From the NCBI RefSeq assembly GCF_900104085.1, contig NZ_FNLD01000001.1, positions 248,001 to 312,000 on the forward strand: DNA of 64,000 nucleotides. The letters run 5' to 3'. The notes beneath the pieces are model-generated. The model had not been told where the DNA came from, ran no database searches, and worked only from the letters and a program-made list of their open reading frames with translations. This document shows, piece after piece, positions 19,197 through 28,596 of this stretch. Source of the stretch: Pseudoxanthomonas sp. CF125 (lineage in GTDB: Bacteria > Pseudomonadota > Gammaproteobacteria > Xanthomonadales > Xanthomonadaceae). The translations under genes were made by a program, and so were the position numbers. Position 1 is the first letter of the stretch. Each line of letters starts with the position of its first letter.

Positions 19197-20450
19197 ATGA
19201 GCGACATCAGATCCCAAGCCGTAGCCTGCCGCGACGCCGCACGATACGTCGCGCAGCTTCCTACTTCCGCGAAGAACGATCTGCTGCGCGCGATGGCCGC
19301 GGCGCTGGAAGAGGATGAAGCTCCGATTCTGCAAGCGAATCGCAAGGATCTGGACGCCGCTACGGCCAAAGGCATCGGCGGCGCCATGTTCGACAGGCTC
19401 AAGTTGGACGGCAAAGCATTGGCGGTCATTGCGGACGCATTGCGCGAGGTTGCCGGACTTCCCGATCCGGTCGGACAGGTGACCCGCAGGGAAACCCGGC
19501 CCAATGGCATCGCCATCGAGCGCGTGCGCACCCCGCTGGGGGTGATTGCGATGATCTACGAGGCGCGGCCCAACGTCACCGCCGACGCCGCTGCCCTGTG
19601 CCTGAAGGCCGGCAATGGCGTGATCCTGCGTGGCGGGTCCGAGGCCATTCATTCCAATACCGCCATCGCCGCCTCGCTGAAGCGCGCGCTGCGCGAAGCC
19701 GGATTGCCGGATGCGGCGTTGACCTTGGTCACCGATCTGCGCCGGGAAACCATGCTGGAAATGCTGCAACTGACCGACATCATCGATCTGGCCATTCCGC
19801 GCGGCGGCGAGGGACTGATCCATTTCGTTGCCGAACATGCGCGCGTGCCGGTCATCAAGCACTACAAGGGCGTCTGCCATCTTTTCGTGGACGCGAGCGC
19901 CGATCCGGACCTCGCCTTGCGCCTGCTGATCGACGGCAAAGTCTCCCGCCCCAGCGCCTGCAACTCACTGGAAACGCTGCTGGTGCATGTGGATGTCGCC
20001 GGCGATTTCATTCCCACCGCCGCATCGGCGCTGGCGGAGCGTGGAGTGGAGTTGCGGGCCGACGCGCGCAGCAGGGAGTTCATACAGGGAGCCAAGCCGG
20101 TCAGCGAGGAAGATTACGCTGCCGAATTCCTCGATCTGGTGATAGCCGTGCGGGTCGTCGACAGTCTGGACGATGCCATCGCCCATATCCGCCGCTACGG
20201 TTCGGACCATACCGAGGTCATCGCCACGCGCGATGAAGGCAATGCGGAGCGTTTCGTGCAGTCGCTGCGTTCGGCGGTGGTGATGGTGAACGCTTCCTCG
20301 CGCTTCTCCGACGGCGGCGAGCTGGGGCTGGGCGCCGAGATCGGCATTTCCACCACCCGCCTGCATGCCTACGGCCCGATGGGGCTGGAGGCGCTGACGG
20401 TGGAGCGTTTCGTGGTGCGCGGCAGCGGCCAGACCCGCAACCTGCCCTGA
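19197..20450 (+). CDS. proA: Gamma-glutamyl phosphate reductase
   Basis: Second step of proline synthesis: reduces glutamyl phosphate to the semialdehyde. It has 417 residues with the aldehyde-dehydrogenase-like fold, [19 protein letters not shown] near residue 121, the catalytic Cys255 in [12 protein letters not shown], and [27 protein letters not shown] at the end. It is the last core gene before the island. Confidence 0.95.
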   Translation: MSDIRSQAVACRDAARYVAQLPTSAKNDLLRAMAAALEEDEAPILQANRKDLDAATAKGIGGAMFDRLKLDGKALAVIADALREVAGLPDPVGQVTRRETRPNGIAIERVRTPLGVIAMIYEARPNVTADAAALCLKAGNGVILRGGSEAIHSNTAIAASLKRALREAGLPDAALTLVTDLRRETMLEMLQLTDIIDLAIPRGGEGLIHFVAEHARVPVIKHYKGVCHLFVDASADPDLALRLLIDGKVSRPSACNSLETLLVHVDVAGDFIPTAASALAERGVELRADARSREFIQGAKPVSEEDYAAEFLDLVIAVRVVDSLDDAIAHIRRYGSDHTEVIATRDEGNAERFVQSLRSAVVMVNASSRFSDGGELGLGAEIGISTTRLHAYGPMGLEALTVERFVVRGSGQTRNLP

Positions 20451-20457
20451 GGGCAAC

Positions 20458-20480
20458 AAAAAACCGGCGCGGGGCCGGTT
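20458..20480 (-). terminator. Original tRNA-Pro terminator, now left of the island
   Basis: On the minus strand, AACCGGCCCCGCGCCGGTT is followed by TTTTTG. It lies just beyond the displaced tRNA 3' half. A similar AAACCGGC hairpin follows the intact tRNA at the other end of the island. Confidence 0.72.
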
Positions 20481-20491
20481 ATTGGTCTTCC

Positions 20492-20541
<50 letters not shown>

Positions 20542-20655
20542 AGGTCACTGGCCTCCGTGCACTGACATATCGCTAGAACCTTTATATACCAAGGTAGTTG
20601 GAGGCAGCCATATCCAATGATATTCTGTATTTTGCAGACATCTTGTTGACACACC

Positions 20656-21867
20656 ATGCCGAAAACGACGCGTCAAAACTTTACCAAGCAGCTAGTTGAG
20701 ACAGCGCGTCCCCAGAACAAGCCATATCGTCTCTGGGATTCGAAAGTGCCGGGGCTTGCTCTGCGGGTGTTAACCAGCGGGAAGGGTACTTACGAACTGC
20801 ACTGGAAGAGGGGGAAGTCCACCGCAATAGGGCCGCGAGGCGCGATGACGCTAGAGGGTGCGCGCTTAAAAGCAATCAAGCTACTTGGGGAGGTGCAAGA
20901 GAGCGGCTCAATAAAACCGTCAACATCGCCAAAAATACAAACATGGGGACAATTCGTAGAGCAAAAGTACGGCCCCTACATTCGTGAGGCGCATAAAGCT
21001 GGCGGGGCGACACTGGCCGCACTCAAACTTCAATTCTCTTTCCTAAACTCTAAGAATCTCGCCGACATCGACAAAAATGTCTTGTCTGGTTTTGCTGCCA
21101 GCAGACTGAAGCAGGGCAGGGCGTCCTCCACCGTCAATCGTGATATGGATCGCATCAGAGCCGCACTTGGGCAGGCGGTGCACTGGGGGTTAATAGACAG
21201 TAATCCGCTTGCTCGCTTAAAGAAGCTAAAGCAGTCTTCAGATAACCATATTCGATACCTCACTCACGATGAGGAAAGTCGACTAAGGAAAGCGCTGAGT
21301 GATCGCGAAATGGCTGCCAAGGAAGCAATCAAAAGTTCGAACAAGCGTCGGAATACGACAGGCCAGCCAAAGCTGGCGGAAATTACCGGGTTCTCGGATC
21401 ACCTGATGCCCATGGTGCTCGTAGCGCTGAACACGGGACTGCGGAGGGGCGAGTTAACTACGTTGGAATGGAGCGCCATTGATCTGACCGCGCAGCGGCT
21501 CACTGTCCATGCCGGCTACGCTAAGTCCGCGACCACCCGCCACGTCCAACTCAACTCTGAGGCCGTATCGATCCTAGTCAAGCATAGGGCTAGTTCGAAT
21601 GGACAGCGACCATTTCCAGTCGTAGACCCCAAGCGAGCATGGAAAACCGTCCTCAAGGCAGCAAAGATTGAAAAGTTTCGGTTTCACGATCTTCGTCATA
21701 CGTTCGCAAGCAATCTAGTTATGAGCGGCGTTGATCTGAATACGGTCCGTGATTTGATGGGGCACGGTAGCATCAGCATGACTTTGCATTATGCGCATTT
21801 GGCACCGGAGTATCGAATGAAAGCCGTGGAGTCATTGGTGAAGAAGAAGGCGGTCGCGAAAACATAG
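20656..21867 (+). CDS. int: Tyrosine-type integrase
   Basis: Catalyses excision and integration of the island at tRNA-Pro. It has 403 residues: an N-terminal DUF4102-like arm-binding region, a core-binding SAM-like domain (about 95-190), and a C-terminal catalytic domain. The catalytic set is visible: Arg in NTGLRRGEL near 263, HDLRHTFAS near 344, GHGSISMTLHYAH with His near 370 and Tyr near 379. It appears complete and active. The ATG at 20656 directly follows the att site region. Confidence 0.95.
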   Translation: MPKTTRQNFTKQLVETARPQNKPYRLWDSKVPGLALRVLTSGKGTYELHWKRGKSTAIGPRGAMTLEGARLKAIKLLGEVQESGSIKPSTSPKIQTWGQFVEQKYGPYIREAHKAGGATLAALKLQFSFLNSKNLADIDKNVLSGFAASRLKQGRASSTVNRDMDRIRAALGQAVHWGLIDSNPLARLKKLKQSSDNHIRYLTHDEESRLRKALSDREMAAKEAIKSSNKRRNTTGQPKLAEITGFSDHLMPMVLVALNTGLRRGELTTLEWSAIDLTAQRLTVHAGYAKSATTRHVQLNSEAVSILVKHRASSNGQRPFPVVDPKRAWKTVLKAAKIEKFRFHDLRHTFASNLVMSGVDLNTVRDLMGHGSISMTLHYAHLAPEYRMKAVESLVKKKAVAKT

Positions 21868-21995
21868 TAAAAATGGGAGATAAACATAATGGATTTTAGA
21901 GGCTTTTCTACTGCGAACTCTGTGTCGTAGTGTGTGCCTCTGGGTGCCGAGGAGAAGTAAACGGCCGCGCTAGTAGCAGGCACCGCACGGGGATT

Positions 21996-22199
21996 ATGGC
22001 AATGATTAAGAACAAGATTCTGTATACGGTTGAAGAAGCAAAAGTTGCAGTTGCGGTATCTCACACGCATCTGTACACGGCAATTGCAAAGAACGAGCTG
22101 CGATCCATCAAGATAGGACGCTTGCGACGATTCACTCACGAAGCGTTGCATGAGTACGCTCAACTCCTAGAACGTCGCTCGTCGGGAGGTCGTCTGTGA
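21996..22199 (+). CDS. Excisionase-like DNA-binding protein (AlpA/MerR-type helix-turn-helix)
   Basis: A 67-residue protein, assuming ATG at 21996. It reads ILYTVEEAKVAVAVSHTHLYTAIAKNELRSIKIGRLRRFT, the familiar pattern of a winged helix-turn-helix in which a recognition helix (SHTHLYTAI) is followed by the wing IGRLRRF. Such proteins act as directionality factors or activators of integrase. Its place just after int supports this. A start at 22002 is equally possible. Confidence 0.78.
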   Translation: MAMIKNKILYTVEEAKVAVAVSHTHLYTAIAKNELRSIKIGRLRRFTHEALHEYAQLLERRSSGGRL

Positions 22200-22244
22200 G
22201 TTCGCTGGGAACTTCAATCGCCGTCCCGCTGGCGTAACTAGGCC

Positions 22245-22289
22245 ATCACTGCTCACGTCTGGCATTGACGTCAGGCGTGAGCTGGTGAT
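22245..22289. promoter_or_regulatory. Hairpin, candidate replication origin or nick site
   Basis: ATCACT-GCTCACGTCTG (22245-22261) pairs with CAGGCGTGAGC-TGGTGAT (22272-22289) over 17 pairs with one bulge, leaving a ten-base loop GCATTGACGT. It stands alone in a 299-base gap between the excisionase-like gene and the Rep-like gene. Rolling-circle Rep proteins nick in such hairpin loops, so an origin is a reasonable but unproven reading; the rest of the gap shows nothing else. Confidence 0.4.
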
Positions 22290-22498
22290 TGTCTCTGTCA
22301 GCGTGAAGCTGAACGGTTGCCTTTCTGTCCAAGGTTGCTCTAAGGCAGCTTCCCATAAATATGTCTATCCACTGAGCAAGTCTCGTGGACAAGACCGGCG
22401 TTCACTCGCCAACAATCAGCCTCGTAACTTACTGTTGGAGACAATCCAACAAAAAGGAGAGTGCATAAAAGCGACAATATAATTGAGGAAGAACAGAC

Positions 22499-23242
22499 AT
22501 GGGCAATATTGCGGAGCGGGTATCAAACTATTCAAAAGAACGTGGCAGCATAGCTGTAACAGAACTAGCTCAGTTGGAGCTACAAGACGGGGTGTCAGGC
22601 GACAATTGTGTAGCTCTAGATGAGCTAGCCTACGATGTACCGGTCGGAGAAAGTCGGTTTGAACATGAGTTAGCTGAACTAGCGCTGCTAGCCAAAAAGG
22701 AAATAAGCAAGTCGTACGAGGCATGGGAGCAAGTAATAAAAGCCGGTGGTCCCTATGAATACTATGCTGTGCTTAGCTTCCTACGGCCTTACAGCGATAG
22801 GCAGTCAACAGAGGCATTGGATCAACTGCTCCGCTTTCTCAATCGAGCCTTGTGGGGACCTCGTTGGAAGAGTAAGGGCTGCGGACTTCGTGGGACAGTT
22901 GTTGCAGAACGACACAGGTTGAGTCGCGACCTACGGGGCCGACTCCATTTCAATCTGCTGCTCCAACGCCCTACGGGAATCGCTGACGACAATAGCATCC
23001 AGAGTTGTTTCTCAAGTGCCGTCCTTAAATTGCGTGACGCCAGCAAGCGTCAAATGTCAGCCACTGACCGCCTATATAACGAGCCGATAGAAAACATCGA
23101 CTGGGTAGTCGGCTACCTGACTAAAGAACTTCAGTGTAGTGACTGGAATCGCGGTGACAACGTGTTTTTCATCCGTCCGGAAGGTATCGATTGTAATGTG
23201 ATGCCGCCACGAACGGCAGCTCAGCTACGGCGTCAGCACTAA
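22499..23242 (+). CDS. Possible HUH-type replication initiator
   Basis: A 247-residue protein with GAGGAAG ahead of the ATG. Three short segments fit HUH endonucleases in order and spacing: a hydrophobic YYAVLSFLRP near 88-97, LHFNLLLQ at 149-156 fitting the H-U-H-U-U-U-Q motif except that the second His is Asn, and GYLTKEL at 205-211 fitting Y-x-x-K. The preceding ERHRLSRDLRGR resembles the lead-in to the metal motif in plasmid and phage Rep proteins. Context (excisionase upstream, hairpin 210 bases upstream) agrees. Circovirus Reps carry Gln in place of the second His, so Asn is not disqualifying. Family membership is inference. Confidence 0.5.
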   Translation: MGNIAERVSNYSKERGSIAVTELAQLELQDGVSGDNCVALDELAYDVPVGESRFEHELAELALLAKKEISKSYEAWEQVIKAGGPYEYYAVLSFLRPYSDRQSTEALDQLLRFLNRALWGPRWKSKGCGLRGTVVAERHRLSRDLRGRLHFNLLLQRPTGIADDNSIQSCFSSAVLKLRDASKRQMSATDRLYNEPIENIDWVVGYLTKELQCSDWNRGDNVFFIRPEGIDCNVMPPRTAAQLRRQH

Positions 23243-23411
23243 AGCAAGCTAATTAGGTCTACACAGACCAGAACTACTTAGTGGCCTCTCAGTACATGGT
23301 TGGCGGAGCACTTTGTAATCAATTATGTACACATGGCGTGGTGTGGTCCTGCCATGTGTGCAGTTACCGACAGGCGAAGCCTAAGTCGGTTGTCACAACG
23401 GATCGTACAGC

Positions 23412-23756
23412 ATGAAGATTAAACCATTGAAGTTGGCACTACTGGAAAACAGTCTCAAACAGAGCGTGCAAACCCCACGCGACACATCAAGTGCCCCCGC
23501 TGCGCCAAACGATGTGGATTCCGACGTCGAGCTATTCTTGATCCATTGCAATGCGGGGCACATAAAGGACTGCGAGTTGATGTCTAGTGATGAGAAAGCC
23601 ACTGCGCTGTCCATAGCTGCCTGTCTGCAACCTGACGGGGCTGGCCAGCACAGTGTCACAGTCCTAGACTTCGTCCGGGCCATCAACGCTAAGCTCGCCA
23701 CATACCTCGGAATGAGCGGTGAAGACGAGTTGCTGCCGGTTACGGCGACTTATTAA
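23412..23756 (+). CDS. Hypothetical island protein
   Basis: 114 residues with no recognised family. It is mostly helical in character, with a Ser/Pro-rich stretch at 20-35 and no signal peptide or membrane segment. Its last codons overlap the end of the convergent gene on the other strand by four bases. Composition and frame length make it plausible, but no strong ribosome site was seen. Confidence 0.5.
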   Translation: MKIKPLKLALLENSLKQSVQTPRDTSSAPAAPNDVDSDVELFLIHCNAGHIKDCELMSSDEKATALSIAACLQPDGAGQHSVTVLDFVRAINAKLATYLGMSGEDELLPVTATY

Positions 23757-24100
23757 CGGTCGTACTCTCGACCATCGGTGGATTCTAGGTATGCGAATCG
23801 CCAGTAAGGCAGGCGGAGTATGATTCGGTCGGTTGGGGCCTGCGCCATGGCCATTCCCCTGCATAAGAGGGAAACCCCGTCGGCGCGTTCGAGGCACAAC
23901 GCATCGGCAGAGTTGAAGAACGGCTCGCCGCTCTCTCGCCATACGACGGCCGTAACGCCCTCTGGCAGCGCACCTATAGGCTGCACTGAGTAGAAGCCGC
24001 AGAACAGGTAGAAGGCCCCAAAAGCGGCCGCTAGCAGCCCGGCGGCCCATGGCCACTTCTTGCTCTTGGTGGCGTCGGCTCCTTTGGTGACATCAATCAT
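23753..24100 (-). CDS. Small single-pass membrane protein, unknown function
   Basis: 115 residues: a short basic N-terminus (TKSKKW), one membrane segment (PWAAGLLAAAFGAFYLFCGFY, residues 17-37), then about 75 residues probably outside. These include two Cys (ADALCLERADGVSLLC) that could form a disulfide. It follows the exported protein at 24117-24935 in the same direction with a 16-base gap, so the pair is probably one unit. Confidence 0.55.
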   Translation of the reverse strand: MIDVTKGADATKSKKWPWAAGLLAAAFGAFYLFCGFYSVQPIGALPEGVTAVVWRESGEPFFNSADALCLERADGVSLLCRGMAMAQAPTDRIILRLPYWRFAYLESTDGREYDR

Positions 24101-24116
24101 GTCTTTTCCTCACGGG

Positions 24117-24935
24117 CTATTGCTCGTCGACCCACGTCTCGCACCCTTCGATGAAAGACTGTGAATTGCCTGTACAGTCGTCGGGGTCGGTGATTCCGTT
24201 GTCATTGGCCCATTGGTAACCGGCCTCGTGGCCACTGCAATCAACACTGCATGGGTAACCTCCAAATGTGCCACTGGTCTGCCACGACAGCGTAGTTGGG
24301 GCCGCATTCGCAGATGGGCGAGATGGAGAAAGCTGTTCACACCCGGCGCGAGGATAGGCTAAGTAGTGAGTAACACCGTCAAATCCTATGCACTTCCACA
24401 CGCCGCCGGCGTCGTCGGCTATCACCGCCCGGCGCTGCTGAGCAGCGATTGCTGACCGCTCTGCGGCGATGGCGATTTTCAGTTGTTCCTGAAGGGCTAG
24501 TAGCCCAGCCAGCCGGTTTGTTAGAACTACTCCGCCGCGGAGATCGAGAGACTCAACGGAACGCTGACCGCTGGCGCTGTCCGAAGTAGTTGCAGCACGC
24601 GACTCTTCAAGTGTGGTGGGTCTGGTTCCGAGATACGGTAACGGAGTTGGAACATAGTAGGGAGCGAATGCTGGCACGGGATTAGGATTAATAGACCCCT
24701 TCTTGCCGGTGTATGGGTTGTAGTTCCCACGTGTACTGTAGTTGTCGCTAGTAGTGGAGTTGGGTGAGCTTCTGACATGGGGCGCCACATAGGTACCGTC
24801 TTTGCGTGTGTAGCCCTTGACGTGCACTTGAGCAGCCACATCGGTCACCGCTGCCAGTACAGCAGCCGCGAAAATAAACCTGAGAAATCGAGTGCAGCCA
24901 ATAATGGCTGTGCAACGCGTCATAGCAGCCCCCAT
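24117..24935 (-). CDS. Exported protein with a Cys-rich DCSGH-type C-terminal motif
   Basis: 272 residues with a signal peptide (to VAAQ, near 36). The mature N-terminus VHVKGYTRKDGTYVAPHVRS followed by NYSTRGNYNPYTGKKG matches a short segment common in exported proteins of many proteobacteria. A helical region (LLALQEQLKIAIAAERSAIAAQQRRA) follows. The end, PCSVDCSGHEAGYQWANDNG then CTGNSQSFIEGC, has four Cys and one His in a compact pattern that I recall from other hypothetical proteins. Function unknown. Start at 24935 or at the Met four codons on. Confidence 0.62.
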   Translation of the reverse strand: MGAAMTRCTAIIGCTRFLRFIFAAAVLAAVTDVAAQVHVKGYTRKDGTYVAPHVRSSPNSTTSDNYSTRGNYNPYTGKKGSINPNPVPAFAPYYVPTPLPYLGTRPTTLEESRAATTSDSASGQRSVESLDLRGGVVLTNRLAGLLALQEQLKIAIAAERSAIAAQQRRAVIADDAGGVWKCIGFDGVTHYLAYPRAGCEQLSPSRPSANAAPTTLSWQTSGTFGGYPCSVDCSGHEAGYQWANDNGITDPDDCTGNSQSFIEGCETWVDEQ

Positions 24936-25510
24936 CCCGCGGACCCACCATAGTCCTGAGCGGACTAGGTAGCAAGCCGGCGACAGACACTTTCAGCGAG
25001 GTATCTGAGGAAGAACAGAACTTCGGCTCAGCAGGGGCAATCCACAAGGATGCCTATAGGTGGATGGAGTGCAGCTCAACCGCGAAACTCCGCCTCGGCA
25101 TCTCATAGATTGGCTAGCGCATTTTGCAGGCGAGCAAGGTCCTCGTTCACTTCGACAAGGCGCGAAACGTCTCGTGGTTCGTTGTAGAACCATTGTGCTG
25201 TCGACTATTGGACAGGACAGGTCCGGACTGGTCACATTTAGGTGTGAACTATTTACGTTGCGGCTGGGCTGATATAGCTGTAGCAATATGACGTGGAGAG
25301 ACATCAGAGGGTTGCCGCCGCGGAGCTGGTGCGAGCGCAGATTAGCTCTCGGAAATCATTAAGAGGGGGCGGTTCACAAGTTTAGTGCCAGAGAAGACCG
25401 CTCTACTTCTGGCAGTTTTGGGTTTGTTGCCATGCAGTCCAAATGAACAAGGTTCATTCGGCGCTTTGGGGGGGCGCTCCTACTGACGAACGACATGAAG
25501 GGGAGTTTTT
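24936..25510. other. 575-base gap between divergent island genes
   Basis: Open frames here are short and lack similarity or ribosome sites; none is supported. The stretch must contain the promoters for the minus-strand pair and for the 25511 operon. A good ribosome site (AGGGGAG) ends it. No tRNA, repeat or terminator was recognised. Confidence 0.5.
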
Positions 25511-26647
25511 ATGCTTATGCCAGCCCGGCTTTCTTGTGGGTTATGCAATCCGCCTGCCAGAACCATGGCAGCCATCCTGACTCTATTGGCGTTAACAATC
25601 ATGTTGCCAAAGAATTCCCGCGCAGAAGATAAGAAGCCGACAGAGACTGAGGCGTTGAACGCAAGTAACGAGAAAGCCAAGGCTCGCTACGGTGAGCCAG
25701 CTACACCGAAAACCGGAGCAATTACGAACGCCGACAAACTAGGAAACATGGCGTTGGTGTTGCAACCAGATGCTTACAAAAATCTCGCGAAACTTATAAG
25801 CATACCGACGACAATCAAGAAACCTCAGAATCTGGTAATTACTGGAAGGCCAAATCTGGGGATACTCATTTCCACTGCTGAGCAGGTGAAGCTGCAAGTA
25901 GAAGACTTGGTTTTAGAAGGAAACAAACTCGCAAAAAAGCTCGATCCGAAGTATCAGTCAATTGATTGTCCTTCGAGTCCCCCGGACCCACAGGCGACAT
26001 TTGGTTCCTTGACGATGGCTTCCGTGCTAGCCATAGCGGGCGCCGTGGAGGGTCTTGTGGGTCTCTTTCGTACTGATTACTCCATCGGTAGCAACGAACT
26101 GGATGCAAATGAGATTGGACTAAAACTCGCCATTAGAAAGAAGCTGGGAACTGGTTACATCGATGGACTTGACCTATACATGCAGAGTAAATCCGATTTT
26201 GGAAAGTGTCTTCAAAGCCTATCTAGCCTGAGAAACGTAATTTCTCAAGGTGACTCCAAAGCGGATTCTCCATATGCAAAGTTCATTGCGGCCACGGACA
26301 CGATAGTGGCGGCGCTCTCAAAGCCGGGTGAATCGGGGATATCTCCCGCCGCGCAGATAGCATTGCTTATCGAGATGTCGAAAGCCATAAATGATGGTGG
26401 TGGCGTGCTATACGTGTCCGCAGTAAAGCCTACCGGCTACGTTATTACCACATCGCGCCTATTCAATAAGAATGGAAAGGCTCATCTTTACTACACGGGC
26501 TTAGTGAACGTTGCGTTCCTTGTGCCCGGAGACGGACTCCAAGGTATCAACGCGTTTCGTCTCGGGGAAAAGGCCAGCCTCGATCTAGGGCGGCTTCATA
26601 AAGCTACTACTTCAGAAATTAGCATTACTACGAGTGTAGTTGAGTAG
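25511..26647 (+). CDS. Exported protein, first gene of the cysteine-peptidase operon
   Basis: 378 residues. Strong ribosome site GGGGAG before the ATG. The N-terminus contains a signal-like stretch (MAAILTLLALTIMLPKNSRA, then EDKK), so export is likely, perhaps from the internal Met19. The middle has a short hydrophobic patch (MASVLAIAGAVEGLVGLF) and the C-terminal half looks like a beta-rich domain (GGGVLYVSAVKPTGYVITTS). Two Cys are far apart. No family recognised. It precedes the papain-like peptidase by 27 bases. Confidence 0.6.
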   Translation: MLMPARLSCGLCNPPARTMAAILTLLALTIMLPKNSRAEDKKPTETEALNASNEKAKARYGEPATPKTGAITNADKLGNMALVLQPDAYKNLAKLISIPTTIKKPQNLVITGRPNLGILISTAEQVKLQVEDLVLEGNKLAKKLDPKYQSIDCPSSPPDPQATFGSLTMASVLAIAGAVEGLVGLFRTDYSIGSNELDANEIGLKLAIRKKLGTGYIDGLDLYMQSKSDFGKCLQSLSSLRNVISQGDSKADSPYAKFIAATDTIVAALSKPGESGISPAAQIALLIEMSKAINDGGGVLYVSAVKPTGYVITTSRLFNKNGKAHLYYTGLVNVAFLVPGDGLQGINAFRLGEKASLDLGRLHKATTSEISITTSVVE

Positions 26648-26674
26648 ACGTTTTCATAGTTGACGGAGAAGAAA

Positions 26675-27241
26675 ATGCCGTTGAGAAGCTCCAACTACGA
26701 AGTTGTTCCGTTGGCCGTGAACCCACTCGTTATTTTTGGGGGAACTCAAGCGCAACTTGGCATTGTGCTGGCGGCGCAACGCGCTCAGAACTGGTGCTGG
26801 GCGGCTTGTGCTTTTATGGTCGAGGATCGGCGCGAACGAGGCGGGGCTACCGGGCAATGTGACCACGCATCGGTTCAGCTCTCTCAGAGATGTTGTATTT
26901 CCGGACCTGCAGGTCCCAATTGCGACAAAGGAATTCCCGCCACAAAGATAACTGCACTTTGGCATTCGTTGGGGTTCAGCGCTATGCAGGTCAATAGCTC
27001 GATTAGTGCTGAAGCACTGGCTGGTGAGATATTCAATGACGGTCCGGTACAGTGCGGAATTACGACAGGTAGGTCCGGCCATGTGGTGCTCGTCACTGGT
27101 GTTAACGCGGATGCAACTAAGTTCTATGTCTTGGACCCAGCACCCGTGCTATATGGTATGGAGGGATGGGTAACTGCCGACCATCTCAGAGATGGGTTGG
27201 GGCAGGGGCGTTGGTCTGTCACTTGGATGAATATAAGGTAG
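26675..27241 (+). CDS. Papain-like cysteine peptidase
   Basis: 188 residues. The nucleophile is in AQNWCWAACA (Cys41), the classic Gln/Cys active-site start of bacterial papain-like/C39-like peptidases. The catalytic His is in RSGHVVLVTGVN (His136) and the third residue probably Asp154 in YVLDPAP. Extra Cys at 62, 73, 74, 83 and 127 could form disulfides. No signal peptide is evident from the ATG at 26675, chosen for its GGAG. Flanked by an exported partner and an unknown protein, it may act on one of them or on an outside target. Confidence 0.8.
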   Translation: MPLRSSNYEVVPLAVNPLVIFGGTQAQLGIVLAAQRAQNWCWAACAFMVEDRRERGGATGQCDHASVQLSQRCCISGPAGPNCDKGIPATKITALWHSLGFSAMQVNSSISAEALAGEIFNDGPVQCGITTGRSGHVVLVTGVNADATKFYVLDPAPVLYGMEGWVTADHLRDGLGQGRWSVTWMNIR

Positions 27242-27247
27242 CTTCCG

Positions 27248-27868
27248 ATGGCTCGACTTCGTGATATTCCAACTGGTATGCAGAAGCAAGTTGCGTCTCA
27301 GCTGGGGGACTTTCTCTCAGATACGATCGTATCTTTTGGAGCATATGAGAGTCCTCTTGAGGTTCACGAGAACTTTCCTGTCGTTGCGTTCGCAGAGACT
27401 GCTGAGCTTCCCTTTGTAAGTGATATCAAGGAACTGCTGCATGCCACTGGCTTGCAGCATTACCAAATTGCCCAAGGTGGGCAGACGGTCGGATTCACAA
27501 TAACGCATGAGAATGCCAGAAAGCTGATCATTGATTCCTACAATCAGACCGGCGAAGCGAACGTAATTTCCACCGTGATTGATAAAATTGACGGCATGGA
27601 AATCTCTGACAATTATGAGGCCAGCATCCTTGACGCGAGGTCGCGACATCTTGGAGCGTTGGTACTGACGAGTGCGGGTTCTGAACCGAGTTTGGTAGTT
27701 CCATTCAGAGTTCCAATGCACCAAGACGCCCTGCGAGTTGGGGAGGCCTATACCTCGTCGAACTTTATGGAAGTCCTCGCAGGATTACCAGAGTCGGGGG
27801 GAATGACCATTGACGGGGAGGGTCTATCTAGCTCGGCTCAATACGAGGACTTTGACGCTGAGTCCTAA
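27248..27868 (+). CDS. Hypothetical protein, third gene of the cysteine-peptidase operon
   Basis: 206 residues, no signal peptide or membrane segment, no recognised family. It starts seven bases after the peptidase stop; AAGGTAG, overlapping that stop, serves as ribosome site. The sequence alternates strands and helices and ends in an acidic tail (YEDFDAES). Coupling suggests a partner, substrate or inhibitor of the peptidase, but there is no direct evidence. Confidence 0.6.
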   Translation: MARLRDIPTGMQKQVASQLGDFLSDTIVSFGAYESPLEVHENFPVVAFAETAELPFVSDIKELLHATGLQHYQIAQGGQTVGFTITHENARKLIIDSYNQTGEANVISTVIDKIDGMEISDNYEASILDARSRHLGALVLTSAGSEPSLVVPFRVPMHQDALRVGEAYTSSNFMEVLAGLPESGGMTIDGEGLSSSAQYEDFDAES

Positions 27869-27994
27869 TGGACCATCGTCCCTATCCCGGCCCCTGCTCG
27901 GGTTGGCTCCTGTGGCACGGTCACTGGCAATCCCGCAGCCTTTATGTGCTTGAGAATCTGAAAGTCAGGAACATCGAGTGATCCCTGCCCGGCG

Positions 27995-28507
27995 CTATAC
28001 AAGCCCAGTCTCAGTTGGGGTAATGGCTCTGTCGCAGCTAGGGCAACGAAGTACCGGCTTAATCGCCATGCCGCGCGTGGCCCAAAAGAAGAAGATCAAA
28101 ACGACGAGTCCGCTGAGGCCTCCAAACGCGCCAAATCCAAGCGAACCAAGGAAGGCTAGTACAAACGCAACTGTGATGCCGAACCACCAAGACGCGTAGA
28201 ACGGAACGACGGCAGACTCCACACCCATGAGTCCACTGTAGCCACACTCAAGACATGTTAAATGCGAGTGCCTCTGATGCTTGCGCAGTCGTTCACGAAT
28301 CTCCGCCTCCTTTTGACTAGGCATAGGTGCCACTGCTGTCCCGGGAAGTTGAGGCGGCTGAGGGAAAGCTATTTCCTCAATCTGTTCTTCGGCGATCTTC
28401 TTGGCAGATGCCTTGCAAGCAGGGCAGGCTGTTGCAGCCCTGCTAATTGGATGCCCGCAATTTGTGCAGGGCTGCAAAGACATTTCTACAGTGACTTCGC
28501 TAGGCAT
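27995..28507 (-). CDS. Zinc-ribbon membrane protein
   Basis: 170 residues. An N-terminal zinc ribbon (CTNCGHPISRAATACPAC, residues 14-31), a linker with LTCLECGYSG (residues 84-93), two membrane segments (WWFGITVAFVLAFLG and LSGLVVLIFFFWA), and a final CPSCDR pair. The three CxxC pairs could form two zinc sites, one on each side of the hairpin membrane region. Function unknown. The ATG at 28507 gives the longest good frame; a start at Met9 would also keep the ribbon. Confidence 0.65.
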   Translation of the reverse strand: MPSEVTVEMSLQPCTNCGHPISRAATACPACKASAKKIAEEQIEEIAFPQPPQLPGTAVAPMPSQKEAEIRERLRKHQRHSHLTCLECGYSGLMGVESAVVPFYASWWFGITVAFVLAFLGSLGFGAFGGLSGLVVLIFFFWATRGMAIKPVLRCPSCDRAITPTETGLV

Positions 28508-28596
28508 ACTTCACTCCTGTGGTCGTAGCGTCCTCTTAGGGCGCAGATAGGTTGCACTTTGTCCCGTAGGAATAGCTCAGCCGATGGCATGCTGGC

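Noticed and set aside
20542-20655. A second tRNA gene next to the left attachment site
   Set aside because: The tRNA-like sequence stops after the anticodon arm; the D arm and acceptor 5' strand are missing.
25060-25272. A 70-codon plus-strand frame in the gap
   Set aside because: No ribosome site, no similarity, and a competing frame of similar length on the other strand.
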